Positions 18,089-26,536 of a stretch of 64,000 nucleotides of DNA are shown here, in pieces; the first letter of the stretch is position 1, and each line of letters starts with the position of its first letter. The DNA lies in contig NZ_FPBO01000003.1 of assembly GCF_900116645.1 (NCBI RefSeq), positions 248,001 through 312,000 of the forward strand. Reading direction: 5' to 3'. The notes below the pieces were generated by a model, which saw only the letters and a list, made by a program, of their open reading frames with translations, did no database searches and was not told the origin of the DNA. Source of the stretch: Pseudoduganella namucuonensis (GTDB taxonomy: Bacteria > Pseudomonadota > Gammaproteobacteria > Burkholderiales > Burkholderiaceae_D). A program made the translations under genes and the position numbers.

Positions 18089-19207
18089 CTACACGCCCAG
18101 CGCCTGCCGCGGCATCCACCCCATGCGCCTGGCGCCCGCGTTCAGGTAGCCGGTGAAGCTGCGCTTCAGCTTTTCGCAGTACAGGGCCAACACCGTCGAC
18201 ATGGCGAACGGCAGCGCGTAAACCACCTCGACGTAAAGCAAGCCCTCGGTGATCTCGGCGCACCACATCAGCGCCTTGGTGAAGTACAGCGCGGGATAGT
18301 GGAACAGGTACAGGCCGAAACTCGTGTCCGCGATGATGCGGACGCGGTTGGACAGGGCCTTGGACGGCGCCGGCAGACGCGTGCTGGCCCAGGCGAAGCC
18401 CAGGATATGGGCCGAGACGATCAAGCCGATCGCGTAACTCTCCGGCACGAAATTGACGGCCCAGGTGCTGGTGGCCCAGGCGGACAGCCGCGGGAAGACG
18501 GCCGTCAGAGTGTCGTGCGCGCCCAGCAGGGTGTAGCAGACGGCCGCCACCAGGCTGAGGGCCCATATCGCCCACCCGGCGCTGCCCGCGCCCGCGCTTT
18601 GCGGCTTGAGGTGCCGATACAGCAGGACCCCCAGCAGCCAGATGGGCATGGCCACCAGGATCTTGGGACCGGCGATCGCCGCGGCCGCGCCGACCACCGC
18701 GACGCGTTTCCAGCCCCGGAAATAGCAGGCCGCGCCGAACAAGGCGTAATACCAGAATTCATAGCTCAGCGACCAGAACGGGCCGTTGGTGCCGGGCCAG
18801 ATGGACAGGCTCCAGATCTGGTTCAGGAAGAGCGAGTTGGCGACGATGGACGCCGCCCATTTGAACGCCGAATAGGGCTGCATCGGCGTATACGCGGCCG
18901 GCGCGATGATCTGGCCGACCGTGTCGAGGACCAGCGTGAGCAGCAGCGCCGGCAGCACCACCGACCATAGCCGCGCCAGGCGCGCGATGGCGAAATCGAC
19001 GCCGTCCTGATGCTTGCTGCCGGTCGAATACGCGATGACCAGTCCGGACAGCACAAAAAACACGATCACCGCGTGGGAACCGAAGTTGCCGAAGAAGGGC
19101 ACCCTCACCCCCGCGAAGTGACCCGCGTGATAAATGTAGACGGCGAAGGCGGCGAGAAAACGCAGCAGGTTCAGGTAGAGGGCGGGTGTCATATCGGGCT
19201 TGGACAT
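18089..19207 (-). CDS. acyltransferase 3 (OafA/YrhL) family membrane protein
   Basis: A 372-residue polytopic membrane acyltransferase that typically O-acetylates or succinylates a surface glycan. The first helix carries the family signature (LRFLAAFAVYIYHAGHF, with Arg16 and His27), followed by FFVLSGLVIAYS and the typical FWSLSYEFWYYALFG. About ten hydrophobic helices follow. The start at 19207 places the first helix at residues 10-30. It has no obvious glycan genes adjacent, but the EPS locus begins 9 kb downstream. Convergent with the toxin gene, 13 bases apart. Confidence 0.88.
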   Translation of the reverse strand: MSKPDMTPALYLNLLRFLAAFAVYIYHAGHFAGVRVPFFGNFGSHAVIVFFVLSGLVIAYSTGSKHQDGVDFAIARLARLWSVVLPALLLTLVLDTVGQIIAPAAYTPMQPYSAFKWAASIVANSLFLNQIWSLSIWPGTNGPFWSLSYEFWYYALFGAACYFRGWKRVAVVGAAAAIAGPKILVAMPIWLLGVLLYRHLKPQSAGAGSAGWAIWALSLVAAVCYTLLGAHDTLTAVFPRLSAWATSTWAVNFVPESYAIGLIVSAHILGFAWASTRLPAPSKALSNRVRIIADTSFGLYLFHYPALYFTKALMWCAEITEGLLYVEVVYALPFAMSTVLALYCEKLKRSFTGYLNAGARRMGWMPRQALGV

Positions 19208-19351
19208 GTGGCGGCCACCGCGGGGCCGGCAGGCTGCGCGGAAGCAACGATGTTAGCATAAATGCCACCCGGAAAGAACATGACGTCGTGGACAGAAGCT
19301 GGCGTTGTATCCAGGCCGCCTCAAACGAGCGGCGGCCACCGCCCGTTCGCC

Positions 19352-20992
19352 TTACTTCACGCCGATGAGTTCCACCTCGAACACCAGGGCCGCGTTGCCC
19401 GGAATGCCGGCGCCGGCGCCCGCCGTGCCATAGGCCAGGCCGCTCGGGATCAGCAGGGTGCGCTTGCCGCCCACCTTCATGCCCAGCATGCCCTGGTCCC
19501 AGCCCTTGATGACCTGTCCCGCGCCCAGCTTGAAGCTGAAGGGCGCGCGCCCGATGGACGAGTCGAATTGCGCGCCCTTGAAGCCGGCCGCGCCGGGGGT
19601 GTACAGCCAGCCGGTGTAGTTGACCGTCAGCGTCTGGCCGCTCTGGGCCGCGGCGTCGGCGCCCACGACGGTGTCGGTCGCAGTCAGCTTGGCCGGCTGG
19701 GCGTTGGCCGGGCTCTGTGTGTAGACCAGGTGGATGCCGCTGGCGTACAGCTCGTCCACCGTCAGTTGCTCGAGGGTGGCGTCGGCGCCGATGCGGTAGG
19801 TGGTCGCGCGCGTCAGGCTGGTCTGGCCGGCGGCCGTGGTGTGCACGGCGGTCAGCTTGAGGAGGGCGGTGGTGGCCGAGTTGCCGTCGGCCTCGACCGC
19901 ATAGCTGAGCACGCGCTGGCCGGGCGTGCCCTGCTTGCCGCTGTTGGCGTAGCTGGCCTGGGTCGCGTAGACGCCTCGGGCGCCTATCCTGGCCGCCACC
20001 GGCAGGGTGTCCTGGGCGCCGCCGACGTCGTATTCGTTGCCGGGTTCGTTGTGGCCCAGCAGGGCGTCGTTGCCGTCGTAATAATCGGTCACGGTCCACG
20101 CCAGGCTGGCCGGCGAGCAGGTCGTCAGGCCCAGGCTGATCGTGCTTTGCACCGACAGCGCGCTCTTGCCCTCGAAACTGGTGCTCACGGGGGCGCCGTA
20201 GGCGAAGGACGCGTAGCCGTTGCAGCTGCCCGAGATGCCCAGGTAATCCGTGCCGCCCGCCGTGGCGCGCTGCTGGTAGGCCGTGCGCACCGGGAAGGGC
20301 GGCACGGAGTCCGGATAGGTCACGCCGTATTCCTGGTAGCGGATGCCGCTTTGCAGGGCGGCGGCCGTGCCGCTCCTGTTCTCGTCGCCGCGGCTGAAGT
20401 TGAGCAGCACGCCGGCCAGCGTGTCGGCTTTGCTGTCGAGGACGCCGCTCCAGTAGGCGACGCCGTCCGCCTCGCCCGGACGGTTGAGCACGTTCACATA
20501 GTATTGATTGACGATGTCGGCGTTGCTCTTCGCGTTGGCGTACAGCGCCTTGTATTCGGCCGAGTCGACGAAGCCCCTGGCCATGTCGTCCAGGCTGGCG
20601 CCCTGGTCGAGCGCGCCCAGCCAGTAGCCCAGGCCGGCCGCGTCGGGCGTGCGCGCGAAGCCCGCGCGGTACAGGCGGTAGGCCTGGCCGGGCAGGCCGT
20701 CGATGTCGAAGGACAGGGAGCCGTCGCTGAAGCGCAGCCGCGCCGTGGCGGCGACGGCGCGCGGCGCCTCGCCGCCGGTGGTGTCGGTCACCAGGTAGCC
20801 GGCGTCCGTCTTGGCGATGCTGTAGTTGGCCAGCGGGCCGCTGAATACCACCGGCTGCGCCAACTGCGGAAGCGCCGCGGCCATGCGCGGCCGCTCGGCG
20901 GCGGCGGGCGCCGTCGCGCTTTCCCGCGTACCGCCGCAGCCGGCCAGGACGCTTGCGGCCAACAGACCGGCGTAAACGAGGGTGGAGCGCAT
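19352..20992 (-). CDS. lipoprotein with DUF4214 module and C-terminal FKBP-type prolyl isomerase
   Basis: A 546-residue exported lipoprotein. The lipobox is LAGC with Cys19. A module at about 50-95 (FSGPLANYSIAKTDAGYLVTD) is also seen in the protein at 24470. DUF4214 follows (about 100-195, AYRLYRAGFARTPDAAGLGY). A middle region of about 230 residues (about 210-435) is unassigned. An FKBP domain closes the protein (about 440-546, with VNYTGWLY, FKLGAGQVIKGWDQG and IPSGLAYG). The FKBP core has the usual aromatic pocket residues, so isomerase or chaperone activity at the cell surface or periplasm is likely. DUF4214 fused to FKBP is an uncommon pairing. Single gene. Confidence 0.85.
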   Translation of the reverse strand: MRSTLVYAGLLAASVLAGCGGTRESATAPAAAERPRMAAALPQLAQPVVFSGPLANYSIAKTDAGYLVTDTTGGEAPRAVAATARLRFSDGSLSFDIDGLPGQAYRLYRAGFARTPDAAGLGYWLGALDQGASLDDMARGFVDSAEYKALYANAKSNADIVNQYYVNVLNRPGEADGVAYWSGVLDSKADTLAGVLLNFSRGDENRSGTAAALQSGIRYQEYGVTYPDSVPPFPVRTAYQQRATAGGTDYLGISGSCNGYASFAYGAPVSTSFEGKSALSVQSTISLGLTTCSPASLAWTVTDYYDGNDALLGHNEPGNEYDVGGAQDTLPVAARIGARGVYATQASYANSGKQGTPGQRVLSYAVEADGNSATTALLKLTAVHTTAAGQTSLTRATTYRIGADATLEQLTVDELYASGIHLVYTQSPANAQPAKLTATDTVVGADAAAQSGQTLTVNYTGWLYTPGAAGFKGAQFDSSIGRAPFSFKLGAGQVIKGWDQGMLGMKVGGKRTLLIPSGLAYGTAGAGAGIPGNAALVFEVELIGVK

Positions 20993-21191
20993 AGTCGACT
21001 TTCCTGGGGTTCAAAGCCGAAGAGTGTAGCATTTTCCTCTGCGGCAACATAGCGGCGCGGCGGCCACCGGAGCTCCGGCATTTGTTGGAAATCATGTGGG
21101 CCGAGCGACTTTCTTGCGCATACCGGCTGCGGTTTCCCGGTCGCGCCAGCAGAGTCAAGCGGTTACGGATTGTTAACCGGGAGGCTCAAGC

Positions 21192-22331
21192 ATGTTGGAC
21201 AGAGTTGTCTATTCCCGCCACGCGTCCCTGCTCATCCTGCTAGCGCTGTACTGGATGGTCGCCGCGGCCGCGATGTCCGGTTTTGCGGGAAAGTGGGCGT
21301 TCCGCGACGGCGAAACGCAGTTCGGCATCGAACTCGTGCTGGACGACGCGGCCCGCAAGCCGTTCGCCTATCGCCGGCTGGCCCCGGAGCTCGCCGACAT
21401 GGCGCAAGAGTTCACTCCGCCCGCGGCGCGGAACTATCTGTCGGCCAAGCTCGGCCCCGGCCTCACCTTCGCGCGCGCCGCCGCGTCGGTCAAACCGGCC
21501 TATCAGTTCCGCTATGTCGTCATTTACTACCTGTGCTTCGTCGCTTTGCTGGGGAGCCTGTTCGTCTTGCGCGGCGTCTTGCTCGAGCTGGGCGTGCGGC
21601 GCCAGCATGCCGTCTTCGCGCCGCTTGCGTTTGTGCTGGCGTTTCCCTACCTCGAAACGGTGGGCGGCTATTTCTATGACTGCCTGGAGCTGTTCTTCCT
21701 CGCGACGGCCATGCTGCTCGCCTTGCGCCGCCATTGGCTGTTGCTGGTCGCGCTGGCGCTCCCGGCGACCTTGAACAAGGAATCGTTCTTCTTCTTCCTG
21801 CCGACCCTCTATCCCCTGATCCGCGACCGGGGCGGCCGCGGGACGGCCCTGCTGGCCACCGGCGCGGCCATGCTGCTGGCGGGGCTGGTCAACGCCGCGA
21901 TCAAATGGTCGTATCTCGACGCGGAAGGCGGCGCCGCGCATTTCCAGCTGCTGAACAATGTCTACAATTACGCGCGCCCGCGCGCCTATCTCCAGGCCGA
22001 GCTGACATACGGCGTGGTCGGCCCCAGCGGCGCGTTCGCCGGCGTCCTGATGCTGATCGCCGTCATCGCCCTGCGCGGCTGGCTGTCCTGCCCGGCGGGG
22101 ATGCGGCGCCACCTGCTGCTTGCGGCCTGCGTCAACGTCCCGCTGTTTCTCGCCTTCTGCGCGCCCGGCGAACTGCGCAACCTCAGCATCCTGTTCCCCG
22201 GCTTTGTGGTCCTGGTCGCCCATGCGATGGAAAAGAGCCAGGTGGCGCGTCGGGAAGGAACGAAGCCCGACCGGTCCGGGCTGGAGCCTGTGGCGCGGCC
22301 GCAAGCCCATCTTCGCCCCGGGCGTTACTGA
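21192..22331 (+). CDS. polytopic membrane protein of unknown function (glycosyltransferase-like topology)
   Basis: A 379-residue protein with about nine hydrophobic helices starting at residues 10-30 (HASLLILLALYWMVAAAAM). The first long non-membrane part (about 35-105) has the size of a periplasmic loop seen in polyprenyl-sugar-dependent glycosyltransferases or EpsG-like proteins. No DxD or other catalytic motif can be assigned. The ATG at 21192 follows a GGGAGG sequence, a strong ribosome-binding site. Its last seven bases overlap the convergent YciI gene. I do not recognise the family. Confidence 0.7.
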   Translation: MLDRVVYSRHASLLILLALYWMVAAAAMSGFAGKWAFRDGETQFGIELVLDDAARKPFAYRRLAPELADMAQEFTPPAARNYLSAKLGPGLTFARAAASVKPAYQFRYVVIYYLCFVALLGSLFVLRGVLLELGVRRQHAVFAPLAFVLAFPYLETVGGYFYDCLELFFLATAMLLALRRHWLLLVALALPATLNKESFFFFLPTLYPLIRDRGGRGTALLATGAAMLLAGLVNAAIKWSYLDAEGGAAHFQLLNNVYNYARPRAYLQAELTYGVVGPSGAFAGVLMLIAVIALRGWLSCPAGMRRHLLLAACVNVPLFLAFCAPGELRNLSILFPGFVVLVAHAMEKSQVARREGTKPDRSGLEPVARPQAHLRPGRY

Positions 22332-22726
22332 GCGGACTTGCGCTGCAAGGCCACCGCGTAGGGATGCAGCGTGGCCGTCATCACCCCCGCCACCACGGCG
22401 GGATCGGCTTCCATGAAGGCCTTGGCGGCGGCGTCGTCCGCCGCTTCGAAGATCACCAGGCCGAAGGTCTTGTCCAGGTCCTCGGTGCTGCGGCCGGCCA
22501 GGATCACCTGGCCGCTGTCGGCCGCCTTCTTGAGGCGCTCGAAGTGGCGCGAGGTGGCGGCCTTGTCGGCGTCGCTCCATTTGGCGGGGTCCTGCAGTGG
22601 CGGCGCCACCCGCAGCATGTACAGGTATTGCCTGGGCTTGGCGGCGGTTTGCGCGCTGGCGGTGGGAGCGGCCGCGATGGCGGCGGCCAATGCGGGAAGC
22701 AGGAGAAGCCTGGTCAGTGATTTCAT
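22325..22726 (-). CDS. secreted YciI-family protein
   Basis: A 133-residue protein with a clear signal peptide (residues 1-26, LLLLPALAAAIAAAPTASA) followed by a YCII alpha/beta-barrel domain (about 32-128). The domain shows RQYLYMLRVAPPL, RHFERLKKAADSGQVILAGRS and GLVIFEAADDAAAKAF. YciI proteins are usually cytosolic and small, and export is less common. The ATG at 22726 is chosen because it puts the signal peptide at the N-terminus. It lies 90 bases after the guanine-deaminase-like gene on the same strand and is probably its downstream operon partner. Confidence 0.82.
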   Translation of the reverse strand: MKSLTRLLLLPALAAAIAAAPTASAQTAAKPRQYLYMLRVAPPLQDPAKWSDADKAATSRHFERLKKAADSGQVILAGRSTEDLDKTFGLVIFEAADDAAAKAFMEADPAVVAGVMTATLHPYAVALQRKSAQ

Positions 22727-22816
22727 GTTCCGCCTTGTCGGTGAGTTCGGCGCGCCCGGCGCCACCCTTGTATGGTGACGCCGGGCGGAGCACGCGTCAA
22801 CGGGCCGTTTGGGCCA

Positions 22817-24256
22817 TTAGTTGTAGCCGTAGTCGTAGTTGTAGCCGCCGGTGGTGCCGGTGGTCACGGTCTGGCGCTTGCCCATCAGGTAGGTCTTCTC
22901 GATGGCGCGGTCGTCACCCAGCGTTTGCAGCACGAACAGCTTGTCCACGATGCTGGTGGCGCGCTGCATGCGGAACTTCAGCAGGTCGGTGGCGTTCGGG
23001 TTCACCACGATGAAGTCCGCCTCGTTGCCGACCTTGAAGCTGCCGATCTTGTTGTCCAGGTCCAGCGCCTTGGCCGCGCCCAGCGTGGCCAGGTAATAAG
23101 CCTTCAGCGCCGTCAGCGGTTCGCGTGTGGACGGGTCCTCGGCGTAGGCCTTGTGCAGCTGGATCACCTTGTACGCCTCGTTCATGGTCTGCAGCGCCGA
23201 GAAGCTGGTGCCGGCGCCGACGTCCGTACCCAGGCCCACGTGCACGCCGTAGTCCTCGGCCTTCTGCAGGTCGAACAGGCCGCTGCCCAGGAACAGGTTG
23301 GAGGTCGGGCAGAAGGCCACGGCGGACTGGGTCTGCGCCAGCGACGCGAACTCGTCGTCGCGCAGGTGCACGCCGTGCGCGTAGACCGAGCGCTTGCGCG
23401 ACAGGCCGAAGCTGTTGTACACGTCCAGGTAGCCGTTCGAGGACGGGAACAGTTCCTGCACCCAGGCGATCTCGCCCTTGTTCTCGGACAGGTGGGTGTG
23501 CATGTACACGTCCGGGTATTCCTGCAGCAGGCGGCCGGCCTCGGTCAGCTGCGCCGCCGTGGAGGTGGGCGCGAAGCGCGGCGTGACGGCGTACAGCGCG
23601 CGACCGTTCTTGTGCCAGCGCTGGATCAGCGCCTTGCTGTCCGCGTAGGAGGTGGCGGGCGTGTCCAGCAGCCAGGACGGCGCGTTGCGGTCCATCATGA
23701 CCTTGCCGGCGATGATGCGCATATTGCGCGTCTGCGCCTCCTCGAACAGCGCGTCCACCGATTGCGGATGCACGGTGCCGAACACCAGCGCGGTGGTGGT
23801 GCCGTTGCGCATTAATTCATTCAAGAATGTTTTTGCGACACCCTTGGCGTAGGTTTTATCGGAGAATTGTTTTTCGGTCGGGAAGGTGTAGGTATTCAAC
23901 CATTCCAATAACTGTTGGCCAAAGGAGCCAATCATTTCCGTTTGCGGATAATGCACGTGGCTGTCGATAAAGCCCGGCATGATCAGCCGCCCGGAATAAT
24001 CGATGACTTGCGCCTGGTAATTGCTGGAGATAATCGTGGAGGCGGGGCCGATGGCCTTGACCTTGCCGTCCGAGCCCACCAGCAGGGCGCCGTCCTCGTA
24101 GTATTCATAGGGGTTCTGGCTCGTGGCAGGGTCCGCCACGAAATGCAATACCGATCCCCGGTATATTGTCTGTTGTTGATATTGCGCAAATGCCGGAACG
24201 GCGGCGGTTAACATTAAAGCGGATACCAGGGCTGCATAGCACTTTGATAGTTTCAC
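22817..24256 (-). CDS. guaD: guanine deaminase-like amidohydrolase with signal peptide
   Basis: A 479-residue metal-dependent amidohydrolase closest in motif to guanine deaminase (guanine to xanthine). Metal ligands are His100/His102 (DSHVHYPQ), His in THLSE, a later His, and Asp in GLGTDVG. The signature EMIGSFGQQLLEWLNTYTFP is typical of GuaD. Unlike ordinary GuaD it starts with a signal peptide (residues 1-25, ALVSALMLTAAVPAFA), so it should be periplasmic. It also ends in a Tyr/Gly-rich tail (GGYNYDYGYN). The GTG at 24256 follows GGAG by eight bases. GC falls near 23.8-24.0 kb inside the 5' half. It could act on another purine-like substrate. Confidence 0.82.
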   Translation of the reverse strand: MKLSKCYAALVSALMLTAAVPAFAQYQQQTIYRGSVLHFVADPATSQNPYEYYEDGALLVGSDGKVKAIGPASTIISSNYQAQVIDYSGRLIMPGFIDSHVHYPQTEMIGSFGQQLLEWLNTYTFPTEKQFSDKTYAKGVAKTFLNELMRNGTTTALVFGTVHPQSVDALFEEAQTRNMRIIAGKVMMDRNAPSWLLDTPATSYADSKALIQRWHKNGRALYAVTPRFAPTSTAAQLTEAGRLLQEYPDVYMHTHLSENKGEIAWVQELFPSSNGYLDVYNSFGLSRKRSVYAHGVHLRDDEFASLAQTQSAVAFCPTSNLFLGSGLFDLQKAEDYGVHVGLGTDVGAGTSFSALQTMNEAYKVIQLHKAYAEDPSTREPLTALKAYYLATLGAAKALDLDNKIGSFKVGNEADFIVVNPNATDLLKFRMQRATSIVDKLFVLQTLGDDRAIEKTYLMGKRQTVTTGTTGGYNYDYGYN

Positions 24257-24348
24257 TTATAAGTCTCCATTTAAATTGTTGTGGCGGAGTTAATGCCGCA
24301 GCAAAATTTACTGGAGTCGAATTAATACGTTATATTCAACGGATTATG

Positions 24349-24364
24349 TGGCATTAATTCTGCG
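24349..24364 (+). promoter_or_regulatory. candidate sigma-54 promoter for the DUF4214-YHYH gene
   Basis: TGGCAT-TAATT-CTGCG has the invariant GG and GC doublets separated by exactly ten bases (GG 24350-24351, GC 24362-24363). The -24 half is good and the -12 half weak. It lies 105 bases before the start codon at 24470, within the AT-rich divergent spacer. An activator of the PrsR type is encoded in this window. Confidence 0.45.
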
Positions 24365-24469
24365 AATATACTGTTCCGATAAACAACACTCGCGGGCCGC
24401 TGCACAATTTCTCCATATTTCCATTCGATAATTGGCGGCAATAACAGACTGCCCACCCTCGGGGGAAAC

Positions 24470-26536
24470 ATGAAGGCTCGCACTACCACCACCGCCGCGC
24501 TCACCGCGCTCATCCTGGCCGCCTGCGGCGGCGGTTCCGACACGCCTGGCCTCGGCGCCCGCCTGCTTGGCGGCGCAGTGCTGGGCGCCACCGTCGCCGG
24601 CAATGGCGTCTCGACCGTCACCTTTTCCGGCAACGCCAGCCGCTACACCATCGCCGCCAGCGGCGCGGGCTACACGGTGACCGACACCGAGGGCGGCGAG
24701 GGCGTGGTCGGCGTGACGCGCACGCAACGCCTGCAGTTCGCGGACACCAATGTCACGCTGGATGTGGACGGCATACCCGGCAAGGCCTACCGCCTGTACC
24801 AGGCCGCCTTCAACCGCGTGCCGGACGCCGCCGGCCTGGGCTACTGGATCAGCGTGATGGACGACGGCGCCTCCATGAGCAGCGTGGCGGCCTCCTTCAT
24901 CGCCTCGGCGGAATTCAAGTCGCTGTACGGCGCCAACCCCGGCAACGGCGCGCTGGTCACCGCCTTCTACACCAACGTGCTGCACCGGGCGCCCGAGCAG
25001 GCCGGCTACCTGTATTGGCTGGACGTGCTGGACCGCAAGCTGAGCCCGGTGGAGGACGTGCTGGCCAATTTCAGCGCCGGCAAGGAAAACTACGACGCCG
25101 TGCTGCCGTCCATACAGGGCGGCATCGGCTATACGCCGCTGAGCCGCGTCGCGGCCGACAGCGTGCCCGGCGCGCCCGTCATCGGCGCGGCCACGGCCGG
25201 CAACGGCAGCGCCACGGTGGCGTTCACGGCGCCCGCCTCCAACGGCGGCAAGGCCATCACCGCCTACACCGCCACCTGCGCCGGCGGCGGCGCCAGCAAG
25301 TCCGCCACCGGCGCGGGCAGTCCGCTGACGGTGACCGGCCTCGCCAACGGCGTGGCCCACGCCTGCACGGTGAAGGCCGCCAACGCGCTGGGCAGCGGCG
25401 CCGCCTCGGCCAGCGTGGGCGTGACCCCGGCCGGGCCGGCCGTCACCGTGCCGGGCGCGCCGGCGATAGGCGCGGCCACCGCCGGCAACGGCAGCGCCAG
25501 CATCGCCTTCACCGCGCCCGCGTCCACCGGCGGCGCCGCCATTTCCGGCTATACCGCCAGCTGCGTCGGCGGCGGCGCCACCAGGACCGGCGCCGGCACC
25601 GCCAGCCCCGTCGCCGTGACCGGCCTCGTCAACGGCACCGCCTACAGCTGCAGCGTGACGGCCGCCAATTCGGCCGGCAGCGGCGCGGCGTCGGGCACGG
25701 TCGGCGTGACGCCGGTGGCCACCACCACCTCCAGCTCGATCACCGGCCACCTGTTCTGCCCGCACAGCGCCAGCGTGCTGAACACCACCGTCAACCTCAC
25801 CAGCACGGTGGCGATGAGCTGCACCACCAGCCAGCGCACCATCACCGGCAACGGCGTGCCGGACCACGTGATCGGCGCCTTCCCCAACTCGGGCAACCCG
25901 AACACGGTCAAGGCCATCACCGTCAAGTTCAGCAACACGCTGAACCCGGCCGTGGCGAGCGCCACCGGCACGGCGGTGGCGCACATCCTCGGCTTCGCCA
26001 ACAACAGCGTGAAGTTCGACCCGTCCACGGCGGAGAGCTACCAGAACGCGGGCGTGTGGAAGATCGAGGCGCTGAACCAGACTTATTTCCCGTTCGGCGT
26101 GGACAGCAGCAACGCCCACGTGCAGCCGGACGGCGCCTACCATTACCACGGCATGCCCGAGGGCTACATCACCAAGCTGAACAAGGGCACCGCGATGACG
26201 CTGGTGGGCTTCGCGGTGGACGGCTTCCCGATCTACGCGCGCTACGGCCACAGCACCGCCACCGACGCCGCCAGCGCGGTCAAGGTGATGACGGCCAGCT
26301 ACCGCATGAAGACCTCGCCGTCGTCCGGCCGGCCGTCGACCGGCATCGCGCCGATGGGCACGTTCACGCAGGACTACGAGTACGTGGCCGGCCTGGGCGA
26401 CCTGGACGAGTGCAACGGCCGCACCGGCGTCACGCCCGAGTTCCCGAACGGCATCTACCACTACTACATCACCGACGGCTATCCCTACATCCAGCGCTGC
26501 GTGAAGGGCACGGCGGCCTCGACCACGGGACCGTGA
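24470..26536 (+). CDS. lipoprotein with DUF4214, two FN3 domains and YHYH domain
   Basis: A 688-residue exported lipoprotein. The lipobox is LAAC with Cys19. A short module TFSGNASRYTIAASG.GYTVTD (about 50-80) precedes DUF4214 (about 105-200, AYRLYQAAFNRVPDAAGLGY). Two fibronectin type III repeats follow (about 230-322 and 325-415), near-duplicates of each other (PGAP.IGAATAGNGSA). A YHYH domain (about 430-685) contains YHYHG at residues 557-561. YHYH proteins are of unknown function, often surface or periplasmic, and metal-linked by their His motif. A sigma-54-like site lies upstream. Its stop overlaps the ATG of the HupE gene (TGATG), so the two products are made together. Confidence 0.88.
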   Translation: MKARTTTTAALTALILAACGGGSDTPGLGARLLGGAVLGATVAGNGVSTVTFSGNASRYTIAASGAGYTVTDTEGGEGVVGVTRTQRLQFADTNVTLDVDGIPGKAYRLYQAAFNRVPDAAGLGYWISVMDDGASMSSVAASFIASAEFKSLYGANPGNGALVTAFYTNVLHRAPEQAGYLYWLDVLDRKLSPVEDVLANFSAGKENYDAVLPSIQGGIGYTPLSRVAADSVPGAPVIGAATAGNGSATVAFTAPASNGGKAITAYTATCAGGGASKSATGAGSPLTVTGLANGVAHACTVKAANALGSGAASASVGVTPAGPAVTVPGAPAIGAATAGNGSASIAFTAPASTGGAAISGYTASCVGGGATRTGAGTASPVAVTGLVNGTAYSCSVTAANSAGSGAASGTVGVTPVATTTSSSITGHLFCPHSASVLNTTVNLTSTVAMSCTTSQRTITGNGVPDHVIGAFPNSGNPNTVKAITVKFSNTLNPAVASATGTAVAHILGFANNSVKFDPSTAESYQNAGVWKIEALNQTYFPFGVDSSNAHVQPDGAYHYHGMPEGYITKLNKGTAMTLVGFAVDGFPIYARYGHSTATDAASAVKVMTASYRMKTSPSSGRPSTGIAPMGTFTQDYEYVAGLGDLDECNGRTGVTPEFPNGIYHYYITDGYPYIQRCVKGTAASTTGP

